Assembly: GCA_002343505.1 (NCBI GenBank)
Contig: DDQZ01000066.1
Coordinates: 23,257-87,256 of the forward strand
DNA from: Verrucomicrobiaceae bacterium UBA2429
GTDB taxonomy: Bacteria > Verrucomicrobiota > Verrucomicrobiia > Verrucomicrobiales > Verrucomicrobiaceae
Reading direction: 5' to 3'
Length of the DNA: 64,000 nucleotides
The translations under genes and the position numbers were made by a program. A model generated the notes under the pieces. It did not search any database and was not told where the DNA came from. It was given only the letters and a program-made list of their open reading frames with translations. Positions 52,346 to 61,036 of the stretch are shown here, in pieces (the first letter of the stretch is position 1; every line of letters starts with the position of its first letter).

Positions 52346-54625
52346 TCAGTTCTGCGTCACGCTGAGGTTGTCTATGTACATGCGGCGCTGGTTGAGGGGG
52401 GTGAAGCCGAAGAGGCCGGGGGAGCCGTTTTGATGAACGCGCGGGACCTTGACCTCGATGGTCCAAGCATCCGGCTCAGCGGCGCCCTTCTCCCAAACTT
52501 TGCCTTTCACCACGCCGGAGCCGTCCTCATTGGCGTCAACCCGGGTTTTGAAAGTGTACCATTTGTTGGCGGTGAGCTTGAAGGGCGCCTCCTGTTTGAG
52601 CCGCTCCAGGTTCGAGGATACCTCAAGTTTGCCGGCGTTGCCGCGCAGGCAGATGAGGTAGCGCTGGTGAATGAAGCCGATGTCGGACTTCGAGCGGGCG
52701 TTGCCTTCGGTCAGGACGTCGGCTTGCATGGTGTAATCCCTCAAGTGCGGCGGGGCGATGAACACGGAGGCGCGCTGGAAGAGCAGGCGGTCGAAACTTT
52801 TGCCGAAAACCTTGTTGCCATCCTTTTCCATGACCTGGAATTTGAAGCGGGCTCCAATCCAGGGCAGCGGAGGATATGCGAAGTTGTAGGCGGCGTTGCC
52901 CTGCGGGTCGGCGGGGAATTCCTCGTTCAGAGTGTAGCCCTCGAAATCCTCGGAAATGGGCAGGTTTTTTAACCCGCGACCGCGGATGACGCCGGTGAGT
53001 CCGTCTGGAGATGTGGCTTTGAAGGCGCCGGCGCTGGGAGGGGAGCCGGCGGGGACGGCGAGTTCTCCGGCGTCATTGAAGGCGGCGTTCATGGTGGCCT
53101 TCACTTTGGCGGTGGGCGGGATGTAGCTTTCCCATTTCACGCCTTTGACGTCGTCGCTGACGACGAAGCCGTTTTCATCCACGCTGCGGATGCGGAAGGC
53201 CTGTTTTTCCCCGGCCAGGATGGTGACCTCGGCGGGAATGATCTGGAGGGCGGCCGCCTTGCCTGCGGCGGGGATTTGCGCGACGGGGGCGGAGTCGGTC
53301 TTGATGCCGCTGTTCGGAATGGGGAAGCTGTAAAACTTTTCGGTGGTGGTGAGGTAGAGCACGCCGTCGCAGACGGAGGGCGCGCCGAGGCATTCGCCTT
53401 CGAGCTTGATCTCCTGGATGATCTCTCCATCGGCGGCGCCGGGTTTCACGACGACGAGCTTGCCCTCCATCATCGGGCAATAGAGGAGACCGTCCACATA
53501 CAGCAGGGAGGAGTGGAGGTTGGCGTTGCTGAGTTTTTTCTTCCAGATCAGGACGCCGGTGTTGACGTTGATGGCGAAGATCTCACCGCCGTCGGAAAGC
53601 TGGTAGATGGTGTCTCCGACGACCACTGGGGAGGAGCTGGTGGCGCCGATGGGGAAGCGCCAAAGTTCCGCATCAGGCTCCAGTGTGATGGACTCGGTGG
53701 CTGGCGGGACGGGCGCGGTGAGCTTCGAGGGCAGTTTGATGGCGGTCATCCGTCCTTTCTCGCTGCTGTCCACGTTTTCGTCATTGTGAATGGCGATGAG
53801 CTTGTCGCCGCCGTGAAGCACGACGCTGGGATTGACGCCGTTTTTGCAGAAGGGAAATTTCCAGTAGGGTTTGCCGTTGCGGACGTTGACGCAGACGATG
53901 TGGCCGCAGCCTGTGGTGTAATAGGCGACGCGCTTGCCGTCGCGAGTCTCCAGCACGGGGGTGGAGAAGGAACTGTCCACCGGCGGGGAAACTCCGGGCA
54001 GGGACCACCAGACGAGTTCGCCTGATTTTTTGTCAAAGGCATATATGCGATCCGCGGCAGGGCCGTCGGCGCCCCAGTTGGAGAAGATGTAATGCACAAG
54101 AACTAAGTCTCCCTCGATGACCGGGCTGCCGACGCGGCTGTTCGGGAAAGTCATGCGACCGAGGCTTTCCATGAGCGGCAGCTCGAAGACCTTTTTCCCG
54201 TCGAACTCGAAGCAATAGAAGGTGCCGGCATTGCTCACGAGATAGATCCGCCTGGTCTCGGTATCAATGGTCGGGGCACCGATGGAGTAGCGGTTGTAGA
54301 TTGAGTCGCTGAGGTAGTCGGGCAACTCGTGCTCCCACACTTTCCGGCCGGTTATTGCGTCAATGCAGGTGAGCAGTTCGATCAGGTCGGAAGTCTGCCC
54401 GCGATAACCCCAGAGGATGACTTTGCCATCGCAGATGACGGATGTGCCGCGTCCGCGGGCGGGGTAGGTCCAGGCGGGAGTCTCGGAAAGTTTTCCCGCG
54501 CCCGTGTAATGCTCCAACGAGACGCCGTTTTGCAGGGGGCCGCGCCAGTTGGTCCAGTCGTTGGCGCGGGTGGAGTCGAGGAGCGCCAGGAAGGCGGCGC
54601 ATGTGAGCAGGCGTTGGAGGGCCAT
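52346..54625 (-). CDS. PQQ-type beta-propeller protein with C-terminal sandwich domain, exported
   Basis: 759 residues from MALQRLLTCAAFLALLDSTRA (signal). The N-terminal 480 residues form a propeller: DWTNWRGPLQNGVS (typical opening), TSVICDGKVILWGYR, SPVVVGDTIYQLSDGGEIFAINVNTG, SLLYVDGLLYCPMMEGKLVV. Residues ~480-560 look Ig-like (IIPAEVTILAGEKQAFRI). The C-terminal 180 residues (EDFEGYTLNEEFPADP, ADVLTEGNARSKSDIGFI, LTANKWYTFKTRVD) resemble a DUF1080/LamG sandwich. Probably periplasmic, binding or sensing a ligand; no catalytic evidence. It is likely co-transcribed with the next propeller gene, 29 bp away. Confidence 0.82.
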   Translation of the reverse strand: MALQRLLTCAAFLALLDSTRANDWTNWRGPLQNGVSLEHYTGAGKLSETPAWTYPARGRGTSVICDGKVILWGYRGQTSDLIELLTCIDAITGRKVWEHELPDYLSDSIYNRYSIGAPTIDTETRRIYLVSNAGTFYCFEFDGKKVFELPLMESLGRMTFPNSRVGSPVIEGDLVLVHYIFSNWGADGPAADRIYAFDKKSGELVWWSLPGVSPPVDSSFSTPVLETRDGKRVAYYTTGCGHIVCVNVRNGKPYWKFPFCKNGVNPSVVLHGGDKLIAIHNDENVDSSEKGRMTAIKLPSKLTAPVPPATESITLEPDAELWRFPIGATSSSPVVVGDTIYQLSDGGEIFAINVNTGVLIWKKKLSNANLHSSLLYVDGLLYCPMMEGKLVVVKPGAADGEIIQEIKLEGECLGAPSVCDGVLYLTTTEKFYSFPIPNSGIKTDSAPVAQIPAAGKAAALQIIPAEVTILAGEKQAFRIRSVDENGFVVSDDVKGVKWESYIPPTAKVKATMNAAFNDAGELAVPAGSPPSAGAFKATSPDGLTGVIRGRGLKNLPISEDFEGYTLNEEFPADPQGNAAYNFAYPPLPWIGARFKFQVMEKDGNKVFGKSFDRLLFQRASVFIAPPHLRDYTMQADVLTEGNARSKSDIGFIHQRYLICLRGNAGKLEVSSNLERLKQEAPFKLTANKWYTFKTRVDANEDGSGVVKGKVWEKGAAEPDAWTIEVKVPRVHQNGSPGLFGFTPLNQRRMYIDNLSVTQN

Positions 54626-55151
54626 GATGGATGGGGGTGAATCGAAACGGGCGGGAGTTTCCATGCGGCGGAAGGGAGTTCAATCGGTTTGTCCAACCGT
54701 CTATTGGCCTCCGCGCCGGGGACACTCAAATGGGGAATGGAAAACGGAAGGCATTCGCGGCGTCTTTCGGTCCGGGAGACTGACTTTGAAGGAGGGTGCG
54801 CAGCAGAAGTTATTGGATTTATTCACACGAACAGTTCTTTACTCACATACCTGTCAACCCGGTTTCTTCTAAAATTTTCAGATTTTTCTCAATTCTGAAA
54901 CCTATCATTTTTGAGAATAACCTAGAGTTTTGCAAAATTACCGCCCAAAATCGCCCTCCGGGTTGACTCCGCCCCCAAAACTTTTTAACCTCCCGCCGTC
55001 CAGCCAGTGGAGCAATCCGCTCATGGACCGCGAAGTTGCAGCTTTCCTCAGCTCAAACTTTCGTGCCAACGATCCTCACTGTTGTTGGTTGCTGGATCGC
55101 CAAACAGACCCTCCGGTTCCGCATGCCGGAGGGTCTCTTGTTTGGGGGCGG
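54626..55151. other. Long intergenic region with AT-rich part and candidate non-coding RNA
   Basis: About 530 bp with no convincing gene. 54790-54950 is much more AT-rich than the rest and holds a TTCTCA/TGAGAA dyad. From about 54963 there is TTGACT, a 15-16 bp gap and TTTAAC, then a structured stretch (GAGC-AATCC-GCTC, AGCT-TTCCTC-AGCT, GATCC/GGATC) ending in a strong hairpin at 55106-55136. A short ORF from 55023 runs into that hairpin. Confidence 0.4.
55106..55143 (+). terminator. Strong intrinsic terminator hairpin
   Basis: AGACCCTCCGG pairs perfectly with CCGGAGGGTCT around TTCCGCATG, followed on the plus strand by CTTGTTTG. It ends either a plus-strand transcript from the upstream intergenic region or, less well, the minus-strand GTPase gene. 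Confidence 0.7.
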
Positions 55152-56618
55152 TCACTCGCGCAGGTGGATGCTCGGGTAAAGGCGCACCAGCACGCAGGAG
55201 ATGCAGTCATTGACCAGGCGCAGCGCTGCTTTGGAGAGCGCGTCAGGCATGGCGCCTTTCTCGACGCCCTCCTTCCAAAGACGGTCCACGCCTTCCTCGT
55301 GCTCGGCCACGACCTCGTCCACCACCTGGTTCCAATGCGCGGGCTCCGTGCTCTCCTGCCATTCGCCGCGTCCGCGTCCGAAATGCGCCACCGCCAGGTA
55401 GGCGAGCAACGCCAGCCGTGTCTGCTCGCGAAAATGCTCGCGCGACCAGTGCAGGCGGTTGTCGCCTCCGCGCACGAGGTTGTAGCTTTTGATCAAAGCA
55501 TAGGCGCCCATGCCGCTGAGAAGGCCGCCGACCAGCGCGCCGCCGCCGAAAGTCATGCCGCCCATTTTCAGATCGGCAATCAAGCCGCCCATCGCCCCAC
55601 CGGCCACGCTGCCCACGACGCTCCAGATGGCCTCCGGCACTTTCTGGCGCGTCTGGAACTGCTCATGGGCCAGCGATCCAAGCCTGCGCAAGGCGCCGCC
55701 CTCAAGGCCGTGCAGGCGGATGAGATCGTTTGTCGCGCGCACCATGCGGTCGGCCAGGGCGGTGGAGAGCAGTTCGCGCGCGTCGTGGTATTCCTTGTTC
55801 AATTCCGTGCGGCCGATGCCAATGCGCTCCAGCAGTGTCTCGGAGCGCACATCCACACCGTCCAGCACGGCGGCGGTGAGCAGCTCGGCCAGCACGCGCG
55901 CGGAATGGCGGAAGACCTCCAGATTCCGTCTGCGCCAGGCGCGTTTGAGGTGCCTGAAGGCATCCGCCTTGCGCCCGTCGAGCAGCGGCTCCAGTACATC
56001 CATCAGAGCATCCTCCTGCACCCAGCAGCGCGCGAAGGCGTCCAGCGCCAGCACGCCCCTCACTTGCTCGAACTCATTCAGCCACGCCCTCCACGCCGCC
56101 AGCTCCGCTGCTTCCTCCTCGGGCGGTAAAGCGGGGCCGGTCTGGTTCAGAAGCACCAGCACCGGCTTTCCCACCCAGGCCAGCACCTCCATCTCCGGGC
56201 GGATGTGCGCGGCCACCTCGGGCGGCTCGGTGGCGTTCACCAGATAAAGCACCACGTCCGCCTCATCGCGGACATTTTTCAACGCCTGCTGGCTGCACCA
56301 GAGCGGGCGGTCCGTCAGCCGGTCCCAGGTCTGCGAAAGAAACCAGAGGATGGGGTTCTTCTCCCGTTTGAGTCTTTTCAAAAGACGCGCGCTGTCGCCG
56401 AAGCCGGGCGTGTCCCACAGCCGCAGCAGCCGCGCGTCATCCTCCAGCAGCGTGTGGGACTCGTTGAAAAGCGTGACATGCGCCGCGTCGCGCACCTCGC
56501 CCACGTCCCTGCGCAGCAGCGTGCGCGCCAGCGTTGTCTTGCCCGCGTTCGTGTGCGAGATCAGGCTGAGCGTGACGATGTCCGAGGCGGGCGGTGTGAT
56601 GCCTGGCGGTGGTGGCAT
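55152..56618 (-). CDS. GTPase with DUF3482 domain
   Basis: 488 residues. Residues ~10-190 form the GTPase domain: P-loop SHTNAGKTTLART (first Gly replaced by Ser, as in relatives), switch DTPGFGDSARLL and VLLNQTG in place of NKxD. The C-terminal ~290 residues match DUF3482, with a glycine-rich hydrophobic hairpin (VVGSVAGGAMGGLIADLKMGG) that may insert in the membrane. In Proteobacteria this family is encoded beside DUF2868 proteins, as here. Role unknown; membrane remodelling or division links are speculation. Confidence 0.85.
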   Translation of the reverse strand: MPPPPGITPPASDIVTLSLISHTNAGKTTLARTLLRRDVGEVRDAAHVTLFNESHTLLEDDARLLRLWDTPGFGDSARLLKRLKREKNPILWFLSQTWDRLTDRPLWCSQQALKNVRDEADVVLYLVNATEPPEVAAHIRPEMEVLAWVGKPVLVLLNQTGPALPPEEEAAELAAWRAWLNEFEQVRGVLALDAFARCWVQEDALMDVLEPLLDGRKADAFRHLKRAWRRRNLEVFRHSARVLAELLTAAVLDGVDVRSETLLERIGIGRTELNKEYHDARELLSTALADRMVRATNDLIRLHGLEGGALRRLGSLAHEQFQTRQKVPEAIWSVVGSVAGGAMGGLIADLKMGGMTFGGGALVGGLLSGMGAYALIKSYNLVRGGDNRLHWSREHFREQTRLALLAYLAVAHFGRGRGEWQESTEPAHWNQVVDEVVAEHEEGVDRLWKEGVEKGAMPDALSKAALRLVNDCISCVLVRLYPSIHLRE

Positions 56619-56672
56619 GGAGTGTCGGGGAAGTGAAGCAGTCTGGTTCAGATGGCAAGGACGGTGATTGGT

Positions 56673-58112
56673 TCATCCACCGCGTTTTGCCGCGATGATC
56701 ACCTCGTCGGCCACACCCTCCAGCATCTCCGTCCACAAACGCTCGCGCCCCGCTTTTTTCTCCGGCGACCAGCGGTTGCCGATGCTCGTCGCGTCCAGAA
56801 GCACCGCCAGCTCCGCGTCCGGCCGGCGGGTGCGCAGCGCGTTTCTCAGATCGTCCACAAACCGCCGCTGCACCTCCGCCTCGGGAGTGGTCGCCAGATT
56901 GAAAATGACCAGCACCTTCGAGGACGCAGGCTGCCATGACGAGGCAAAATCGTCCTCATCCCCCAGCGGCACATGAACCATCTCCGGCTCCACCAGCGCG
57001 CCGTGCCGCTCGCGCACACCGCGCGCCCACACCTCGCGGTGCGCGGGCGTTGCATCCGTGGCGTGAATGATCACCGTCACCACCTCGCCTCCGCCTTCCG
57101 CCGCCCGCAGCGCGCGCTCCAGATAACCGCGCCAGCCCAGCGCGCGCAGGCGCCTCTCCATCACCGCGTGCGCCCTCCATGCCGACAGGCCGGCCAGCGC
57201 CAGCCTCGGCAGAGCCACCAGCAGGATCAGCGTGCCGGCGTAGAGATGCAGCCAGGGCAGCGCGGGCGCGGGCCGGGTCTCCTGCCCGTGGCCGCGCCGC
57301 ATCGCCGGCAGGTCCTGCAGCGGCTTCTCCAGCCTCCACACCGCCGCCGCCGGACTGAACAGCGCGTCGAAAAACCCCACCGCCTTCGCCTCGTCCAAAA
57401 GCGTGCTCTCCCACACCGCGCGGTATTCCTTCGACCAGCCGCGCGCATACATCCCGCACACGCCGCCCAGCGCCAGCACCGCCGCCGCGATGTGCAGCCA
57501 TGCGCGCAACCGCCTGCACAGGCGCTCCAGCGCGGGCAGGTTTGCCAGCAGGGCAAAACGCTGGTCCGCTGTCAGGCCCGTCACAGTCTCGCCCTCCGGG
57601 GGGCGCTCCTCGGAGCGCGGCATGACCAGCCGCGCCAGCCATGCCAGGAGACCCTCCGGCTCGCGCGCCGGCCCCGCAGGACGCAGGTCCAGCACCAGTG
57701 CCGCGATCATCACCACCGCGTTCCACAGGAGCAGCCCCACCAGAGGCAGCGCCAGGAGGTTGAACTCCGCCTCCTGCCCCAGGCCGGAAAGCCCCCAGCC
57801 AGCCGCGAAGGCCGCCGCCCAGCCGCACAAGGCCCAGGACCAGCGGCCATGCGGCGCGCGCAGGCGCTCCATCACCCGCACCACCGGACTGCCCCAACCG
57901 ATCACCTCCCGTTCCAGCCACTCCGCGCGTTTTTTCAGGAATGCAGCCTCCCTCTCGTTCAGGGCGCCTCCCTGCGCGTCCCCGGAGGACAGGCCGCCGC
58001 GAGTGCGCGCCGTCGCCTCCTGGCGGCGCTCAAGGCTCAGCAGCGCGCCATCGGCGTCCGCCTCCTCCATCGCGCGCCAGCGCAGGATGCCCTGCCAGTC
58101 ATTCCATTTCAT
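56673..58112 (-). CDS. DUF2868 membrane protein
   Basis: 479 residues. Four hydrophobic segments (WALCGWAAAFAAGWGLSGL, LALPLVGLLLWNAVVMIAAL, HIAAAVLALGGVCGMYARG, LHLYAGTLILLVALPRLALA) and the family stretch LTADQRFALLANLPALERLC followed by YRAVWESTLLDE. The C-terminal 130 residues are soluble (VTVIIHATDATPAHREVWA, KVLVIFNLATTPEAE). It lies 54 bp upstream of the GTPase gene. The pair is widespread but uncharacterised. Confidence 0.85.
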   Translation of the reverse strand: MKWNDWQGILRWRAMEEADADGALLSLERRQEATARTRGGLSSGDAQGGALNEREAAFLKKRAEWLEREVIGWGSPVVRVMERLRAPHGRWSWALCGWAAAFAAGWGLSGLGQEAEFNLLALPLVGLLLWNAVVMIAALVLDLRPAGPAREPEGLLAWLARLVMPRSEERPPEGETVTGLTADQRFALLANLPALERLCRRLRAWLHIAAAVLALGGVCGMYARGWSKEYRAVWESTLLDEAKAVGFFDALFSPAAAVWRLEKPLQDLPAMRRGHGQETRPAPALPWLHLYAGTLILLVALPRLALAGLSAWRAHAVMERRLRALGWRGYLERALRAAEGGGEVVTVIIHATDATPAHREVWARGVRERHGALVEPEMVHVPLGDEDDFASSWQPASSKVLVIFNLATTPEAEVQRRFVDDLRNALRTRRPDAELAVLLDATSIGNRWSPEKKAGRERLWTEMLEGVADEVIIAAKRGG

Positions 58113-58124
58113 GCCGCCGGGTGT

Positions 58125-58502
58125 TCAACCATGTTTGAGCCTTACGTCCTTGATGCCGGCATTTTTCAGCCGCTCCTGCAGCCTCTTCAAAATGCGCGGG
58201 CGCTCCAGCGTCAGCGCGTGATGCACGGCAGGCTGGAGCACGCGCACCATCAGCACGCCGCGCTGGATGGAGTCCGGCCTGGAGTGTTGAAAAAGGAAAT
58301 CCCCCACGATCTCCCGCCACGCCGCCAGCACCTCTTCCAGCCGCATCCGCTCCGACAGCCCCGCCTGCGCCACCACCTTGCCCACCAGGTCCGCCACGCT
58401 CACCGTTGGCAGGTTCAGCACAGGCCCGTCCTCCACGCCCCGCCATGCGGAGACGAGAGCGTGGCGGCGGCGTTGCCCGGCGGTGGCATGGCGCGTTGAC
58501 AT
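58125..58502 (-). CDS. dciA: DciA family helicase-loading protein (DUF721)
   Basis: 125 residues from MSTRHATAGQRRR. The DUF721 core is clear: VLAAWREIVGDFLFQHSRP, GVLMVRVLQPAVHHALTLERP, RILKRLQERLKNAGIKDVRL. DciA helps load the replicative helicase DnaB in bacteria that lack DnaC/DnaI. It starts the minus-strand cluster with DUF2868 and the GTPase gene. Confidence 0.82.
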   Translation of the reverse strand: MSTRHATAGQRRRHALVSAWRGVEDGPVLNLPTVSVADLVGKVVAQAGLSERMRLEEVLAAWREIVGDFLFQHSRPDSIQRGVLMVRVLQPAVHHALTLERPRILKRLQERLKNAGIKDVRLKHG

Positions 58503-58636
58503 GCGGTCAAGATGACGGCGCCGGAGAAGGAATGCGAGAAGGAAAATGAGATTCAAGACCGCCGCCGCAATTTCTCCCCGTGGGATGCGGCGGCGCGCTT
58601 CTTGACGCGGACGGGGGAGAGCCGCAAAACTGCGTG

Positions 58637-59518
58637 ATGATCACCGACTGGATTCAGGCCGCGCGCCCCAAGACTCTCGGCGCCGCCGTGGCGCCCGTGG
58701 CCGCCGGTTCCGTGCTTGGCTGGAAGCTGGGCGGAGCATGGAACTGGACGCTCTTTGCCTGCACGCTGGGAAGCTGCATCGCGCTCCAGGTGGCCACGAA
58801 CTGGTTCAACGACGCGCTTGATTTCCTCAAAGGCGCGGACACCCGCGCGCGCCTCGGTCCGCGGCGAATCACGGCGGCCGGTGTGGTCCCGCCCGGCGCC
58901 GTGCTGCGTGCGGCCTGGCTCATGCTCGGCGTGGCGGCGCTGCTGTCCCTGCCGCTCCTTTCCGCGCGCGGCTGGCCCGTCATCGCCATCGGCGTCCCGT
59001 CGCTGTATTTCTGCTTTGGCTACACGGGCGGTCCCTGGCCGCTGGCTTACCGGGGGCTCGGGGAGCTGTTTGTCGTGTTGTTTTTCGGCTTCGTCGCGGT
59101 CATCGGCTCCGCATTCATCCAGAGCGGCCAATGGCATGCCGGGGCCATCCTGGCAGGCTTCCAAATCGGCTGCCTCTCCACCATTTTGATCGCCATCAAC
59201 AATTTACGCGACATGGACGAGGACCGCTCCACGGGGAAGCTCACGCTGGCCGCGCGCTTTGGCCCGCGCTTCGCCCGGTGGGAGATCACTCTGCTCATCC
59301 TGCTGCCTCATGCCGCGGGTGCGGCGTGGTGGCTGGCGGGAAGATCGCAGGCTTTCGTTTTGCCGCTGCTGACGGCACCCGCAGGCTTGGTGATCCTGCG
59401 CCGCGTTTGGACAACTCCTCCCGGCCCCGACTACAACCGGCTGCTCGCGCTCGGCGGCGCCCAGCTGCTGGCCTTCGCGCTGCTTTTCTGCCTGGGACTG
59501 GGTGGAACGGATGGTTGA
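58637..59518 (+). CDS. menA: 1,4-dihydroxy-2-naphthoate polyprenyltransferase
   Basis: 293 residues from MITDWIQAARPKTLGAA, the usual start of this family. An integral membrane UbiA-type enzyme that attaches the polyprenyl tail in menaquinone synthesis. The two Mg2+-binding Asp-rich motifs are NWFNDALDFLKGAD and NNLRDMDEDRSTGK. About eight or nine membrane segments are visible. It is divergent from dciA; no other men genes are in the window. Confidence 0.92.
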   Translation: MITDWIQAARPKTLGAAVAPVAAGSVLGWKLGGAWNWTLFACTLGSCIALQVATNWFNDALDFLKGADTRARLGPRRITAAGVVPPGAVLRAAWLMLGVAALLSLPLLSARGWPVIAIGVPSLYFCFGYTGGPWPLAYRGLGELFVVLFFGFVAVIGSAFIQSGQWHAGAILAGFQIGCLSTILIAINNLRDMDEDRSTGKLTLAARFGPRFARWEITLLILLPHAAGAAWWLAGRSQAFVLPLLTAPAGLVILRRVWTTPPGPDYNRLLALGGAQLLAFALLFCLGLGGTDG

Positions 59519-59578
59519 CGCGCTCGCTGCCAAACCTCGGGCAATATTCGCGCCTGCGCCGCGTTTGCTTGGCGTCTG

Positions 59579-60460
59579 ATGAATCCAACCGCCATGAAAA
59601 AACTGCTCGCCCCCGTCCTGCTGCTCGGCCTCGCCGCTGTCTTTTACCTTGCCAATGCCGCGGAGTCCCCGGTCAAGCCGCTGCGCGTGCTCATCGTCGC
59701 CGGCGGATGCTGCCACGATTATGAGACCCAGCAGGCCCTGCTCAAGGAAGGCATCGAAAAGCGCCTCCACGCCAAGGTGGACGTGGCCTACAATCCCGAC
59801 AAAACCACCAAGGCCGTCTTCGAAATCTACAAGGCCAAAGACTGGGGCAAGGACTTCGACGTGGTCATTCACGATGAATGCTCCGCCGATGTCACCGACC
59901 CCGCCTATGTGGGCAACATCCTCGCCGCGCACAAGGCCGGCATGCCCGCCGTCAATCTGCACTGCGCCATGCACAGCTACCGCTGGGGCAACTTCCGCGA
60001 GCCTGTGCAACCCGGCGCGGACAACGCCGCGTGGTATGAATTCCTCGGCCTGCAATCCACCGGCCACGGCCCCCAGGAGCCGATAGACATCACCTACACC
60101 GACGCGGGCCACCCCGTCACCAAGGGGCTGGAAAACTGGACCACCATCAAAGAGGAGCTTTACAACAACATCCAAATCCTGACCGGCAAACCCCTGGCCA
60201 GCGGCCGCCAGATCCAGCCGCCGAAAGCGAAAAAAGGCCAGCCCCTGCCGCCCGACGCCAAGCCCGTCACCGCCGAGGCCGTCGTGGCCTGGACCAATGA
60301 GTACGGGCCGGGAAAAACCCGCGTCTTCAGCACCACGCTCGGCCACAACAATGACACCGTGGCCGATCCCCGCTATCTCGATCTTGTCACACGCGGACTG
60401 CTTTGGGCCGCCGGCAAGCTCGCGGAAGACGGCACGCCTGCCGCGGGATATGCGAAATAG
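59579..60460 (+). CDS. ThuA domain protein, exported
   Basis: 293 residues with a signal peptide (KKLLAPVLLLGLAAVFYLANA). A second ATG at 59594 is also possible. The ThuA (class I amidotransferase-like) fold is seen in RVLIVAGGCCHDYETQQ, DVVIHDECSADV, AGMPAVNLHCAMHSYRWG, DAGHPVTKGLENW and TRVFSTTLGHNNDT. The family is linked to trehalose or sugar metabolism and is often exported in Planctomycetes and Verrucomicrobia. The catalytic mechanism is unknown. Convergent with the Fur-family gene. Confidence 0.85.
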   Translation: MNPTAMKKLLAPVLLLGLAAVFYLANAAESPVKPLRVLIVAGGCCHDYETQQALLKEGIEKRLHAKVDVAYNPDKTTKAVFEIYKAKDWGKDFDVVIHDECSADVTDPAYVGNILAAHKAGMPAVNLHCAMHSYRWGNFREPVQPGADNAAWYEFLGLQSTGHGPQEPIDITYTDAGHPVTKGLENWTTIKEELYNNIQILTGKPLASGRQIQPPKAKKGQPLPPDAKPVTAEAVVAWTNEYGPGKTRVFSTTLGHNNDTVADPRYLDLVTRGLLWAAGKLAEDGTPAAGYAK

Positions 60461-60547
60461 GCCGCTGAATGCGGCGGTCTCCGCCATTGAGTGCCGCGCT
60501 GTTTTCGTGAACGCGAAAGAACTTCCACCGAGACTCTTCCGTCGTGC

Positions 60548-61027
60548 TCAGGCATCCGCGCAGTCGGGGCACTGGCCGAAGAATTCGAGCTCGTGGTAAA
60601 GCTTTTTGAAGCCGGATTTTTTGGCGATCTGCTTTTCCAGGGACTGCACTGGGCAGGTGATGTCGAGCTTCTCGATGCGGCCGCAGTCGTTGCAAATGAG
60701 GTAGTCGTGGTGCTCGCCGGGCAGGTTGAGGATGTAGTAGGCGGAGCGGTCGTGCAGGCCGAGCCTGCGGATGAGAGAGCGCTCCTCCAGCTTCATGAGC
60801 AGGCGATAGACCGTGGCCTTGTCCGCGCCGCTGCGCAGCCGGTCGGATTCGGCGATGTCGGCCAGGGTCAGGGGCTGGCAGGCGTGGATGAGGATGGAAA
60901 GCACGTCCTCAAGCGCGCGGGTGCGGCGCAGCCCGGCTTCGCGCGCGCGCAGCATGGACTCGGAGAGCAGCCTTTCCGGTTCGGGACGCCTGCATCCGGC
61001 GTGATGATGATGGTGGTGGCGGGACAT
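60548..61027 (-). CDS. Fur-family metal-dependent regulator with a natural N-terminal His6 stretch
   Basis: 159 residues. A winged helix (LTLADIAESDRL, DKATVYRLLMKLEERSLI) precedes the dimer/metal domain: GEHHDYLICNDCG (His106, His107, Cys112, Cys115), YHELEFFG (His145, Glu147) and CPDC (Cys153, Cys156) for a structural zinc site. The first residues are MSRHHHHHHAGC, an unusual run of six His that could bind zinc or nickel. Zur-like zinc sensing is likeliest, but Fur or PerR functions cannot be excluded. The gene is 9 bp from a hydrolase stop on the same strand. Confidence 0.87.
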   Translation of the reverse strand: MSRHHHHHHAGCRRPEPERLLSESMLRAREAGLRRTRALEDVLSILIHACQPLTLADIAESDRLRSGADKATVYRLLMKLEERSLIRRLGLHDRSAYYILNLPGEHHDYLICNDCGRIEKLDITCPVQSLEKQIAKKSGFKKLYHELEFFGQCPDCADA

Positions 61028-61036
61028 TGAGGCGGC

